DNA of 40,222 nt from positions 1-40,222 of the forward strand of contig CALXLT010000025.1 in assembly GCA_944389275.1 (NCBI GenBank). Reading direction: 5' to 3'. The notes under the pieces were generated by a model. It was not told the origin of the DNA. It was given only the letters and a program-made list of their open reading frames with translations, and did no database searches. This stretch comes from an uncultured Spirochaetaceae bacterium. GTDB taxonomy: Bacteria; Spirochaetota; Spirochaetia; Sphaerochaetales; Sphaerochaetaceae. Each line of letters starts with the position of its first letter. Positions within the stretch are counted from its first letter, which is position 1. The position numbers were made by a program, and so were the translations under genes. Of the stretch, positions 1 through 8,128 are shown piece after piece.

Positions 1-719
1 TCCTATGCCGTGATGACCTCGCCGTGACGGAGGCAACCACGCAGAAGTGGATAGAGGGCGCCGATAAGCATTCCGTGAAGCTGGACATATACGCGAGGGA
101 CAGGGAAGGGAACATCTACGACATCGAGATCCAGAGGGCGAGCAAGGGGGCCGGGAGCAGGAGGCGTGCCAGGTTCTACAGCGCGATGATAGATTCCGAT
201 GCCCTGAGGAAGGGCACGGAATACAATGAGCTTCCCGAGTCCTATGTCATCTTCATAACAGAGAGGGATGCCATAGGCAGGGGCAAGGCGGTGTATGAAT
301 TCGACAGGTATATGAAGGGCATGTGGGAACCTTTCGGTGACGGAACGCATATACTCTTTATAAGCGCGGATCTCGCGGAGAGGGACACGGACCTTGGGAG
401 GCTGATGGAGGACCTGAGGTGCCCCGATCCGAAGAGGATGCACTACAGGGAGCTGAGGGACAAGGTTAGTTATTTCAAGAACGACAAGGAGGGAAGGATA
501 GAGATGTCAGGAGAGTTTGAGAGGATACTCAATAAGGAGATCGAGAAAGCGGTTAAGGAAACGAGGGAGAGCTGCCTCAAGGAAGGGAAAAAGGAAGCAG
601 CAATGAGCAATGCTAGGACTATGATTGCAGATGGCACGCTTCCACTTTCTAAGATTGCCAAGTTCTCGGGGCTTTCAATCGGAGAAGTTGAAAGCATCAG
701 GAACAGCATAAAGGCTTGA
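1..719 (+). CDS. PD-(D/E)XK nuclease-family transposase (Rpn/T. denticola type), 5' end outside window
   Basis: The reading frame is open from base 3, so the GTG at 24 is not the true start. The second copy at 12930 shows that about 41 N-terminal residues lie upstream of the window. The visible part carries the PD-(D/E)XK core: an aspartate in VKLDIYARD followed by the E-I-Q triplet in YDIEIQRA, then RARFYSAM and a YVIFITERD strand. This is the pattern of the putative transposase/invertase family that is abundant in Treponema denticola and related to Rpn recombination-promoting nucleases. The C-terminus has a charged helix and a small helix-turn-helix-like end (SKIAKFSGLSIGEVESI). The gene ends 8 bp before the convergent GNAT gene with no hairpin between them. 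The catalytic motif is intact, so the protein may be active. Whether it mobilises DNA or acts as a toxic nuclease cannot be told from sequence. Confidence 0.85.
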   Translation, partial: LCRDDLAVTEATTQKWIEGADKHSVKLDIYARDREGNIYDIEIQRASKGAGSRRRARFYSAMIDSDALRKGTEYNELPESYVIFITERDAIGRGKAVYEFDRYMKGMWEPFGDGTHILFISADLAERDTDLGRLMEDLRCPDPKRMHYRELRDKVSYFKNDKEGRIEMSGEFERILNKEIEKAVKETRESCLKEGKKEAAMSNARTMIADGTLPLSKIAKFSGLSIGEVESIRNSIKA

Positions 720-727
720 TTGAGGAT

Positions 728-1411
728 TCATTCCTTCCACATCCACCATGTCATGATAGCGCTGCAGGCAAGGCCCAGCTTCCGCTGCAGAGACGAGGAG
801 GCGGCATTGGACACATAGACATTGCAATAAGCTGTCCTCCCCTCTTCTATGGCCTTATCGATAAGGAAGCGCTCGAGACGCTCTCCAAAGGAATGCCTTC
901 GGAAATCCGGAAGTATCTCAAGCATGCCCATGGCACCTTCCTCATGAAAGCCGCCGAAACCGGCAAGCTCACCTCCGGTGAATATGCCCCAGAGCCTGCC
1001 TGCTGCGATGCGGCTTGAGATATACCCAAGCTCATCATGGTAGAACGAAGCAGCCTTCTCCGCGTATTCCATATCCAACAGTCGGATATCATAGCCGGTA
1101 TCGTTAAAGGCATTGCCCTCATATACATACAGGAAGCAAGGCTCCTCTACCCTATATCCGTTTTCCTGAAGATATCCATAAAGCTCAATGCCATGCGCCG
1201 CGATAAGGCGCGCATCCAGGAAAGGCTCGATCCATGATGCATCCGAGGAAAATGATGCGGCCATCAGCGTGGAGGATGGATTGAGCACAGCGATCCCGCT
1301 TTCAGAGAAATGGAGGACCTCGCTTCCTTCCATCCCCAGCGTATCGATGATATCCGCATAGGCGATATGATCCCGCGCGGCAAGCATCCCGATGATTTCG
1401 TCATTCAGCAC
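728..1411 (-). CDS. GNAT family N-acetyltransferase
   Basis: About 228 residues. The C-terminal half holds the GNAT acetyl-CoA binding core: a strand with GAMGMLEILPDFRR, then the pyrophosphate loop RRHSFGERL and the helix leading to NVYVSNAASSSLQRKLGL, the usual N-x-x-S/A end of the fold. The N-terminal half is a divergent GNAT-like lobe, as in two-lobed acetyltransferases that have one active site. The substrate is unknown. A GTG at 1420 is in frame, but an extended -10 element (TGgTATAGT) overlaps it. The in-frame GTG at 1411 lies exactly 7 nt after that element, so I prefer 1411 as a leaderless start. The gene is divergent from the EF-G gene and convergent with the transposase-family gene. 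Confidence 0.75.
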   Translation of the reverse strand: MLNDEIIGMLAARDHIAYADIIDTLGMEGSEVLHFSESGIAVLNPSSTLMAASFSSDASWIEPFLDARLIAAHGIELYGYLQENGYRVEEPCFLYVYEGNAFNDTGYDIRLLDMEYAEKAASFYHDELGYISSRIAAGRLWGIFTGGELAGFGGFHEEGAMGMLEILPDFRRHSFGERLERFLIDKAIEEGRTAYCNVYVSNAASSSLQRKLGLACSAIMTWWMWKE

Positions 1412-1418
1412 GAAGCGC

Positions 1419-1427
1419 ACTATACCA
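1419..1427 (-). promoter_or_regulatory. Extended -10 element of the GNAT gene
   Basis: On the minus strand the sequence reads TG-g-TATAGT, with TG at 1427-1426 and the hexamer at 1424-1419. The GTG at 1411-1409 follows after 7 nt, so transcription would begin at or next to the start codon. There is no Shine-Dalgarno sequence and no clear -35. The same 9-mer (TGgTATAGT) occurs upstream of the gene at 31606. Confidence 0.5.
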
Positions 1428-1440
1428 CAGAAAAACTTTT

Positions 1441-1446
1441 TATGAT
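1441..1446 (+). promoter_or_regulatory. Candidate -10 element of the EF-G gene
   Basis: TATGAT (5 of 6 matches to TATAAT) lies 14 nt before the ATG at 1461. It predicts a leader of only about 8 nt with no Shine-Dalgarno sequence. No good -35 is seen 17 bp upstream. Confidence 0.4.
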
Positions 1447-1460
1447 ATGTTTACTCCGCT

Positions 1461-3488
1461 ATGGACGATAAGAGCATACGCAACATAGGCATCATGGCCC
1501 ATATAGATGCCGGCAAGACAACGACTACGGAAAGGATACTGTACTATACAGGCGAGAACCACAGGATCGGCGAGGTCGATAACGGCGAAGCTACGATGGA
1601 CTGGATGCAGCAGGAGCAGGACCGCGGCATAACCATCACGAGCGCCGCAACAACATGCTACTGGTGCGACCATCAGATAAACATCATCGACACCCCGGGA
1701 CATGTGGACTTCACTGCGGAGGTAGAAAGATCCCTGCGGGTGCTTGATGGCGCTGTCGGCATCTTCTGCGCCGTAGGCGGCGTCGAACCACAGACCGAGA
1801 CTGTATGGAGGCAGGCAGACAAGTATTCCATCCCGCGCATAGCGTACATAAACAAGATGGACAGGCTTGGCGCCGACTTCTACGAGGTGCTGGAGGAGAT
1901 GGAGAAGAAGCTCTCGGAGAATCCCGTGCCTCTTTTCATACCAGTCGGCGCGGAAAGCTCTTTCTCTGGCATCATCGATCTGGTGACCATGGAGTACCTG
2001 ACATTCGACGCATCGGATGAAGGCAAGACGATCCAGCGTACATCCATTCCGGAAAGCGAAAAGGACAGAGCGGAGGAATGGAGGGAGAAGCTCATAGACA
2101 GCGCTGCATCATTCTCCGATGAGATCACGGAGCTTTACTTCGATGGCAAGGAGATCCCTGCCGATATGATCCTCTCGGCGCTCAGGGCCGCAACGCTTGA
2201 GCGCAAATGCCTACCGGTATTCGTCGGCTCATCCCTTAAGAACATAGGCGTGCAGTGCCTCCTTGATGGCATCGTCTCTCTCCTGCCCTCTCCTCTTGAG
2301 ACGCCGGCAGTGGAGACGATAAACGCAAAGAGCGGCAAGACAGAGGAGCTCAGGCATAATCAGAACGGTCCGCTTGAGGCGCTTATCTTCAAGATCCAGG
2401 TTGATCCTCAGGCAGGCCCTATGTGCTTCGTGCGCGTATATTCCGGCGTCCTCAAAAAGGGCATCGCCATCTACAACATAACGAAAGGAAAGAAGGAAAG
2501 GGTCAACAGGCTTCTGAGGATGCACGCTGACAGGAGCGAGGATCTCTCGGAGCTCAAGGCCGGGGATATCGGCGTGATAATAGGCTTCCGCATGGCGCAG
2601 ACCGGTGACACCATCGGACAGGAGAACCATCCATTCCTCCTGGAGAAGATGCAGTTCCCTACCCCTGTCATATCAATCGCGATTGAACCCAAGAGCACAG
2701 CTGAGCAGGATAAGCTCAGGAAGGCCCTTGAGACACTTGCCATGGAAGACCCGACATTCACCTATAAGGATGATGCGGAGACCGGGCAGCTTGTCATCTC
2801 CGGCATGGGAGAGCTCCATCTCGATGTCCTCGTGACAAGGATAACCAAGGAGATGAAGATCGATGCAAGGGTCGGCAACCCGCAGGTATCCTACAGGGAA
2901 TGCATCAGGAAGGAAGCCTCCGGCACAGAGGATTTCTCACGCACCATCGCAGGCAAGGAGAACACAGCGTCGATCACTCTCTCAGTCAAGCCTCTTCCTC
3001 CCCGCAGCGGCAATGACCTCAGAATCACGGCCAATACCAGGGATATCCCGGAGGAGATTGTCGAGGCTATCAGGAACGGCATCGAGGGCGCGTTCCAGAG
3101 CGGCATAAAGTTCGGCTATGAATGCACGGATATCGAGGCTGACGTGACAGCAATAGGCTACGATGAGAACACATCGACTCCATTCGCCTTCACATCCTGC
3201 GCAGCGATGGCGTTCGACAGGATCGCGTCAGAAGCGGAGCCAGTGCTTATGCAGCCTGTGATGAAGGTCCAGGCCACAGCTCCATCAGAGTACATCGGAG
3301 ATGTCATCTCCTCCCTTACGCAGCGTGGCGGCATAGTCCTCTCGATGGAGTCAAAGCCAGGCGCGGACACAGTCACGGCAGAAGCCCCGCTTGAGAAGAT
3401 GTTCGGATACACGACGGTCCTCCGCTCATCAACCCAGGGCCGCGGCACATTCAGCATGGAGTTCTCGCATTATTCAGAGAAGAACTGA
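1461..3488 (+). CDS. Elongation factor G, recycling-type (spirochaetal EF-G2-like)
   Basis: This 675-residue translational GTPase acts on the ribosome. All G motifs are present: AHIDAGKT (about residues 13-20), [16 protein letters not shown] with the catalytic histidine, and NKMD. Domain II and the domain III signature [11 protein letters not shown] are also present. Domain IV is unusual: the GG-x-GQ(Y/F) stretch of translocating EF-Gs is absent and replaced by [20 protein letters not shown]. In spirochaetes and mitochondria two EF-Gs share the work. One translocates, and the other splits ribosomes with RRF and has a domain IV of this altered kind. I therefore infer the recycling paralogue, with the translocase elsewhere. 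It stands alone between a divergent GNAT and a convergent dehydrogenase. The start has no Shine-Dalgarno sequence. Family assignment is very sure; the recycling role is moderately sure. Confidence 0.88.
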   Translation: MDDKSIRNIGIMAHIDAGKTTTTERILYYTGENHRIGEVDNGEATMDWMQQEQDRGITITSAATTCYWCDHQINIIDTPGHVDFTAEVERSLRVLDGAVGIFCAVGGVEPQTETVWRQADKYSIPRIAYINKMDRLGADFYEVLEEMEKKLSENPVPLFIPVGAESSFSGIIDLVTMEYLTFDASDEGKTIQRTSIPESEKDRAEEWREKLIDSAASFSDEITELYFDGKEIPADMILSALRAATLERKCLPVFVGSSLKNIGVQCLLDGIVSLLPSPLETPAVETINAKSGKTEELRHNQNGPLEALIFKIQVDPQAGPMCFVRVYSGVLKKGIAIYNITKGKKERVNRLLRMHADRSEDLSELKAGDIGVIIGFRMAQTGDTIGQENHPFLLEKMQFPTPVISIAIEPKSTAEQDKLRKALETLAMEDPTFTYKDDAETGQLVISGMGELHLDVLVTRITKEMKIDARVGNPQVSYRECIRKEASGTEDFSRTIAGKENTASITLSVKPLPPRSGNDLRITANTRDIPEEIVEAIRNGIEGAFQSGIKFGYECTDIEADVTAIGYDENTSTPFAFTSCAAMAFDRIASEAEPVLMQPVMKVQATAPSEYIGDVISSLTQRGGIVLSMESKPGADTVTAEAPLEKMFGYTTVLRSSTQGRGTFSMEFSHYSEKN

Positions 3489-3508
3489 GGAAATGCAGTA
3501 ACATGATA

Positions 3509-3545
3509 AGAAGGGTATTCCAATATGGATATACCCTTCTTTTTT
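3509..3545 (+). terminator. Rho-independent terminator after the EF-G gene
   Basis: There is a perfect 10-bp stem (3509-3518 pairing with 3531-3540, AGAAGGGTAT with ATACCCTTCT) and a 12-nt loop. A T run at 3538-3545 follows. The complement could also help stop the convergent dehydrogenase transcript, but its T run on that side is weak. Confidence 0.85.
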
Positions 3546-3596
3546 ATGATTTTCAGCTTAAATAGATATAATTCTTATAGCAAACTATACGGCCCA

Positions 3597-4577
3597 TTAT
3601 TTAACCTGGTTCGTCAGTTCCTTTCCCTCCTCAAATTCCCTGACATTGGAAAGTGTCGTCTCGCTGATTGCCGAAAGCGCTTCCCTGGTAAGGTATCCCT
3701 GGTGCGATGTTATGAGGACATTCGGCATGCTTATCAGGCGGGCAAGGGTATCATCGGCAATGCCCTCGTCGCTCTGGTCAGTGTAGAATATCCCGGCCTC
3801 CTCCTCATATACATCGAGCGCGGCTCCTCCAAGCTTTCTTTCCTTCAGGGCCTCAAGCAAGGCCTCGGAATCTATGAGGGCGCCACGCGATGTGTTGATA
3901 AGATAAGCCGTGTCCTTCATGTCATCGATGGTCTTCGCGTTTATCAGGTGCCTGTTTTCGCTTGTCAGAGGGCAGTAGAGGCTCACGACATCGGACTGCC
4001 TCAAAAGCGTATCGAGATCGGTGAACTCAACACCGTCGATCGCTGATGGATAGGGATCGTACGCGAGGATGCGCATGCCGAAGCCCTTCGCTATGTCTAT
4101 CGCGCACCGTCCGATCTTTCCGGTTCCTATGATTCCCATCGTCTTTCCATACAGGTCAATCCCGACAAGCCCTGAAAGCGAGAAGTTGAACTCACGTGTG
4201 CGGACATATGCATGGGTGAGCTTCCTTACAAGCGCAAGCAGCATCGCGAACGAATGCTCCGCGACGGCATGCGGGCTGTACGCGGGCACCCTTACTACAG
4301 GTATGCCGACCGAGAGCGCATAGCGGTAATCGACATTGTTGAATCCTGCAGAGCGCATGGCGATAAGCCTTACCCCTTCCCTCTTGAGTATATCTATGAC
4401 ATCCTTATCAACTGTGCAGTTGACAAACGGGCAGACTACATCGGCCCCCTTGGCAAGTATCGCGGTATCACGATTGAGCGATGGATCGTAATACACGATC
4501 TCATATCCATATTCCTTGTTCGCCTCATCGAAATGAGCCTTGTCGTATGACTTCGTGTCAAATAGAGCTATCTTCAT
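3597..4577 (-). CDS. ldhA: D-lactate dehydrogenase (D-2-hydroxyacid dehydrogenase family)
   Basis: 326 residues, the usual length for the fermentative D-lactate dehydrogenase that reduces pyruvate to D-lactate with NADH in the cytoplasm. The NAD fold has GTGKIG at about residues 151-156, followed by an aspartate at the end of the next strand (LAYDPYP), which favours NAD over NADP. The catalytic set is complete: arginine in INTSRGALID (about 231), glutamate in LDVYEEE and histidine in ITSHQGYLT (about 292). The start is fixed by a strong AAGGAGAG site just upstream of the ATG. Other D-2-hydroxyacid dehydrogenases share the motifs, but length and the LDVYEEE context fit D-LDH best. It supports a fermentative lifestyle. 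Confidence 0.88.
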   Translation of the reverse strand: MKIALFDTKSYDKAHFDEANKEYGYEIVYYDPSLNRDTAILAKGADVVCPFVNCTVDKDVIDILKREGVRLIAMRSAGFNNVDYRYALSVGIPVVRVPAYSPHAVAEHSFAMLLALVRKLTHAYVRTREFNFSLSGLVGIDLYGKTMGIIGTGKIGRCAIDIAKGFGMRILAYDPYPSAIDGVEFTDLDTLLRQSDVVSLYCPLTSENRHLINAKTIDDMKDTAYLINTSRGALIDSEALLEALKERKLGGAALDVYEEEAGIFYTDQSDEGIADDTLARLISMPNVLITSHQGYLTREALSAISETTLSNVREFEEGKELTNQVK

Positions 4578-4601
4578 GATGATCTCTCCTTCTAACTAAA
4601 G

Positions 4602-4607
4602 ATAATA
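4602..4607 (-). promoter_or_regulatory. Candidate -10 element of the D-lactate dehydrogenase gene
   Basis: TATTAT on the minus strand lies 24 nt before the ATG and upstream of the AAGGAGAG ribosome binding site. The spacing would give a short leader containing the full site. No convincing -35 is visible. Confidence 0.35.
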
Positions 4608-4691
4608 CCGAAACATCCATAAGGAAACTCATTGCCGAAGCATCGGATATGGCACGCTTGAAGCAACTAGATAAATCGTTCCCGGGCTGAG

Positions 4692-4720
4692 TTGACCATC
4701 TTATCGCGATTTAGGATAAT
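4692..4720 (+). promoter_or_regulatory. Sigma-70-type promoter of the PTS IIC gene
   Basis: TTGACC (4692-4697) and GATAAT (4715-4720) are separated by exactly 17 bp, which is close to consensus. The expected start site is near 4727, giving a leader of about 87 nt before the ATG at 4814. An ATCGCGAT palindrome sits inside the spacer, where a repressor would block RNA polymerase. Confidence 0.7.
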
Positions 4721-4764
4721 CACGCTGTCGGAAGCCTTCGCCATATTGAAAATGGTATCGCGAT
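4702..4764. repeat. Paired TATCGCGAT motifs, candidate operators
   Basis: The 9-mer TATCGCGAT occurs at 4702-4710 and 4756-4764. Each contains the perfect palindrome ATCGCGAT. The centres are 54 bp apart, about five helical turns. One copy lies between the -35 and -10 boxes and the other about 30 bp downstream of the predicted start site. This is the layout of a looping repressor. The 8-mer also occurs inside coding sequence elsewhere (for example near 7390 and 30390), so the pairing rather than the word itself is the signal. Confidence 0.4.
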
Positions 4765-4813
4765 GTCCTGCTATCCGAAGACAATCACACATCATCAATC
4801 GGAGAGTAGGATT

Positions 4814-5839
4814 ATGCCTGACAACACGAAGAAAGGCATCGGGGATTATATTGTCTCCGTGCTCAATGGCATGGCCCAGGGACTGTTCTCGTCCCTGATA
4901 ATAGGCCTTATCATCAAGCAGATAGGGACATATGCAGGACTGGATTGGCTTGCATCATTCGGCCAGATAGCACAGTGCCTCACATGCCCAGCGATCGGAA
5001 TCGGGGTTGCGTACAGCATTGGGGCAAAGGGCCTGGCGCTATTCGCCGCCGCCACGGCAGGCACGATAGGAGGCGGCGCGATCACGATCGCGGAGACGGG
5101 CGCAGTTGCGATAGCCTCAGGAGAACCCCTTGGAGCCTGCATAGCGGCCCTGATAGGAGCGCTCTGCGGAAAGCTCGCGACAGGAAGGACCAAGGCGGAT
5201 ATCATAATAGTCCCGCTTCTGACCATCCTCGCGGGAGGCGTCACGGGCCTGGTCATATCCCCGGCGGTCGCGGCGCTGATGAATGCGCTTGGAGCGCTTA
5301 TCAACCACCTGACGACGCTCTATCCCCTTCCGATGGGCATACTCGTGTCCGCGGTCGTCGGCATGGTGCTGACGCTCCCCATCAGCTCTGCCGCCATCTG
5401 CATATCATTAGGGCTTTCAGGCCTTGCGGCGGGGGCCGCCTGCGCCGGATGCTCCGCGCAGATGATAGGATTCGCGTTCATGAGCTTCAGGGAGAACGGA
5501 GTCGGGGGGCTCATCAGCCAGGGACTGGGGACATCGATGCTGCAGATCCCGAACATATGGAAGAACTGGAGGATATGGATACCGCCTACGGCCGCGTCAA
5601 TGATCACAGGGCCGCTATCCACGTGCGTATTCAGGATGACGAACAACGCAGCTGGAGCCGGAATGGGCACAAGCGGCCTAGTCGGCCAGTTCAACGCCGT
5701 TGCCGAGATGGGAGCCGGAGCGCTTCCCTCAATAGCATTGGTGCACTTCATCCTCCCCGCGGTCCTCACTGTCCTTATAGCTATCCCGATGAAACGGAAG
5801 GGATGGATAAGGGAAGGAGACCTGAAGCTTCCGGACTGA
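4814..5839 (+). CDS. PTS_EIIC_2-type membrane transporter subunit IIC-like protein
   Basis: 341 residues and strongly hydrophobic, with roughly nine to ten membrane segments. It is rich in the Gly/Ala-dense helices of the PTS_EIIC_2 family (GGGAITIAETGAVAIASG, LPISSAAICISLGLSGLAAG, MGTSGLVGQFN). These proteins are annotated as sugar PTS IIC subunits but usually stand alone without IIA or IIB, as here. Transport of a sugar is therefore not proven. The frame is open from 4763, but the start is placed at 4814 because a GGAGAGTAGG site precedes that ATG and the protein then begins MPDNTKKGIGDY. It is monocistronic, with a good promoter, paired palindromes and a downstream hairpin. A small-molecule-responsive repressor is likely, but none is encoded next to it. 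Confidence 0.75.
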   Translation: MPDNTKKGIGDYIVSVLNGMAQGLFSSLIIGLIIKQIGTYAGLDWLASFGQIAQCLTCPAIGIGVAYSIGAKGLALFAAATAGTIGGGAITIAETGAVAIASGEPLGACIAALIGALCGKLATGRTKADIIIVPLLTILAGGVTGLVISPAVAALMNALGALINHLTTLYPLPMGILVSAVVGMVLTLPISSAAICISLGLSGLAAGAACAGCSAQMIGFAFMSFRENGVGGLISQGLGTSMLQIPNIWKNWRIWIPPTAASMITGPLSTCVFRMTNNAAGAGMGTSGLVGQFNAVAEMGAGALPSIALVHFILPAVLTVLIAIPMKRKGWIREGDLKLPD

Positions 5840-5868
5840 AGCATCAGCATACATATATGCATAGCAGG

Positions 5869-5891
5869 GGAAGCCCGCTGAAAGGGCTTCC
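5869..5891 (+). terminator. Hairpin terminator after the PTS IIC gene
   Basis: There is a perfect 8-bp stem GGAAGCCC (5869-5876) with GGGCTTCC (5884-5891) and a 7-nt loop. The following sequence is T-rich but interrupted (TTCATTCATT), so termination may be partial. Confidence 0.55.
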
Positions 5892-5930
5892 TTCATTCAT
5901 TGCCGACTCCCCTCTTTCTTCCGATTTAGT

Positions 5931-5959
5931 TTGACTTCTGCCTTACCGGCCCTTAACAT
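5931..5959 (+). promoter_or_regulatory. Promoter of the EF-G-like gene
   Basis: TTGACT (5931-5936) and TAACAT (5954-5959) are 17 bp apart. The start site would be near 5966. The leader then contains a strong AAGGAGG site (5986-5992) 6 nt before the ATG at 5999. Confidence 0.6.
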
Positions 5960-5998
5960 TTTCCTAATAGCACATTTGCATTCAAAAGGAGGATTCAG

Positions 5999-8077
5999 AT
6001 GAGCGTCAGTACCAAGGATATCAGGAACGTGGCCATCATCGGCCATAATGGAACGGGAAAGACGAACCTCATAGAGCAGATGCTTTATTACGGTAATGTT
6101 CTTTCCCGTCCTGAGACTGTAGACAGCGGCAAGACTGTCAGTGATTATACGGAAGAGGAGATCCAGAGGAAGATGTCCGTCCATACCACCCTCTCATCGA
6201 TGGAATGGGATGGAAAGCGGATAAACCTCCTGGACACACCGGGAACAGGAGACTTCATAGGAGAGGCCATCACGGCATTCAGGGCAACGGAAGCGGCCCT
6301 TATGGTAGTAGATGGACGAGAAGGCGCTCAGATCGAGACAATCAAGCTCTGGAGAAGGCTTGATGAGAGAAACAAGCCTAGGGCCATCTTCATCAACAAG
6401 ATGGACAAGGAGAGAGCAAGCTTCCGCCACGTCATAGATTCATTGGTAGAGGAATTCAACGCCCATTTCGTGCCTGTAGTCATGGCACTTGGGGAAGCTG
6501 AGGAATTCCACGGAGTCATAAACCTCATCGAGAACCAGGCATATGAATGCCATGAGAACGGCAAGGAGACTCCGATGCCTATCCCAGAGAAATACGCAGC
6601 AGTAGTCGAGGACTTCCGCGCACGCCTTATAGAGAACGCGGCGGAAGGAACCGATGAGCTGATTGAGAAATACTTCGAGGAAGGAACGCTCGAGCCCGAT
6701 GACATAAGGCATGGGCTTGCAGTCGGCATGAGGGAGAACAGGGTCATACCTGTATTCTGCGGCGCGACCGACAAGGGTGCCGGCATCACATCCCTCCTGA
6801 ACTTCATAAAGAACAACTTCCCATGGCCGCTCGGCATAGAGGAATACATAATCGGACATGACGGAGAGGAGACCACGCTCCAGATCGATCCGGAGAAGCC
6901 TTTCTCCGCCTACTGCTTCAAGACGACGATTGACCAGTTCTCCGGCAAGATGAGCTTTCTAAAGGTCGTTACAGGCGTGCTTACCCCAGAAACCGATATC
7001 TATAACAACGAAGTCGGAAAGAAGGCGAAGCCAGGAAAGCTTTACAGGGCTGTCGGCAAGAAGCTCATAGAGACAGATAGCCTCGAAGCTGGCGACATAG
7101 GCATAATCACGAAGTGCGACATCGCCTACACCAACGCGACATTCGTTGCAGGACCTGAGTTCAAGAGGCGCTTCCGCCCGCTCAGGATGCCTCAGCCGAT
7201 CTATCAGCTCGCGATAAGCGCGGAGGACAAGAAGAGCGAGGACAAGATGAACGATGCCCTCCACCGCGTAGCTGAAGAGGATCTCACGTTCCAGATGTCC
7301 TATAACGAGGAGACAAAGGAATCGATCATCGGAGGCATGGGTGAGCTTCATATCTCCATGATCCTCGACAAGATCCGCGAGAAGCAGAAGATCGCGATCA
7401 ATACCAGGACTCCTAAGATCGCATACCGCGAGACGATCACGAAGTCATCGGGACTGGCTGAGTATACCCACAAGAAGCAGTCCGGAGGCCATGGCCAGTA
7501 CGGGCGTGTCGTCATCGAGATCGCACCGATCGAGAGAGGCAAGTACTACGAGTTCAACAACGCCGTCAAGGGCGGTGCCGTATCCAAAGGCTATGTCCCT
7601 GGAATCGAGAAGGGAATCCATGAGGCGATGGAGGAAGGATACCTCGCGGGCTATCCTCTCGTGGATATCGGCGTGACGCTCATCGATGGCAAGGAGCATC
7701 CTGTCGATTCCTCAGAGATGGCATTCAAGCTCGCGGCAAAGGGCGCGATGCAGGAAGCCCTTGGAAAAGCGGGCGTGGTGCTTCTCGAGCCATTCATGAA
7801 GCTTGAGGTATTCGTGGACCAGGAGTATCTCGGATCCATCCTCTCCGACCTTTCATCCAAGCGCGGCAGAGTGCTCGGGCAGGAGGAGAAAGGACATGTC
7901 GTCTCAGTAAAGGCAGAGGTCCCTATGGCAGAGCTCAGGAACTATGCCATAGACCTCAAGAGCATGACGAGCGGCACAGGCTCATTCGAGCTCGAATTCG
8001 ACCACTACGAGCAGCTGAATGGCAAGCTTGCTGACGATGTCATAGCCGAATCCAAGAGAGATAAGGAAAACGCATGA
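5999..8077 (+). CDS. EF-G-like translational GTPase (EF-G_bact family)
   Basis: 692 residues, all five EF-G domains. The G1 loop is GHNGTGKT instead of AHIDAGKT. The G3 loop is DTPGTGDF, so the histidine that activates water in canonical EF-G is threonine. NKMD is intact. This is typical of the EF-G-like family seen beside true EF-G in many bacteria (T. thermophilus EF-G-2 type), whose cellular role is not settled. Domain IV keeps the SGGHGQYGRVVIE segment, unlike the EF-G at 1461, so the two paralogues in this window are complementary in what they have lost. The start is fixed by AAGGAGG 6 nt upstream. The gene has its own promoter. It is not the canonical translocase, since that would carry DTPGH. 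Confidence 0.88.
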   Translation: MSVSTKDIRNVAIIGHNGTGKTNLIEQMLYYGNVLSRPETVDSGKTVSDYTEEEIQRKMSVHTTLSSMEWDGKRINLLDTPGTGDFIGEAITAFRATEAALMVVDGREGAQIETIKLWRRLDERNKPRAIFINKMDKERASFRHVIDSLVEEFNAHFVPVVMALGEAEEFHGVINLIENQAYECHENGKETPMPIPEKYAAVVEDFRARLIENAAEGTDELIEKYFEEGTLEPDDIRHGLAVGMRENRVIPVFCGATDKGAGITSLLNFIKNNFPWPLGIEEYIIGHDGEETTLQIDPEKPFSAYCFKTTIDQFSGKMSFLKVVTGVLTPETDIYNNEVGKKAKPGKLYRAVGKKLIETDSLEAGDIGIITKCDIAYTNATFVAGPEFKRRFRPLRMPQPIYQLAISAEDKKSEDKMNDALHRVAEEDLTFQMSYNEETKESIIGGMGELHISMILDKIREKQKIAINTRTPKIAYRETITKSSGLAEYTHKKQSGGHGQYGRVVIEIAPIERGKYYEFNNAVKGGAVSKGYVPGIEKGIHEAMEEGYLAGYPLVDIGVTLIDGKEHPVDSSEMAFKLAAKGAMQEALGKAGVVLLEPFMKLEVFVDQEYLGSILSDLSSKRGRVLGQEEKGHVVSVKAEVPMAELRNYAIDLKSMTSGTGSFELEFDHYEQLNGKLADDVIAESKRDKENA

Positions 8078-8081
8078 TGCA

Positions 8082-8103
8082 AAGGCCTCCGCAAGGGGGC
8101 CTT
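8082..8103 (+). terminator. Hairpin between the EF-G-like gene and the repeat-protein gene
   Basis: A 9-bp stem with one T-G pair (8082-8090 with 8095-8103) is closed by a GCAA tetraloop. It is followed only by CTGATTTC, so it may weaken rather than stop read-through into the gene at 8129. Confidence 0.5.
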
Positions 8104-8128
8104 CTGATTTCAATCAAAAGGAGGAACC

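Noticed and set aside
24..719. GTG at 24 as the start of the left transposase-family gene
   Set aside because: The frame is open to the window edge, and the right copy shows that the same sequence continues upstream for about 41 residues to a real ATG.
3525..4046. 173-residue plus-strand frame opposite the D-lactate dehydrogenase gene
   Set aside because: Antisense shadow; it begins inside the terminator T run.
4945..5934. 329-residue open frame on the plus strand overlapping the PTS IIC gene
   Set aside because: It is in another frame of a clearly membrane-type protein. The translation is Arg/His/Gly-rich with no family resemblance, and it has no start signal.
7388..7395. ATCGCGAT inside the EF-G-like gene as another operator
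   Set aside because: It falls within Ile-Ala-Ile codons, and the same word occurs in other coding regions, so it is expected by codon use.
5999..8077. Loss of the catalytic histidine in the EF-G-like protein as a sign of a dead enzyme
   Set aside because: Replacement in the DTPG-x-x-DF motif is usual in this EF-G-like family, so it is a family trait and not decay.
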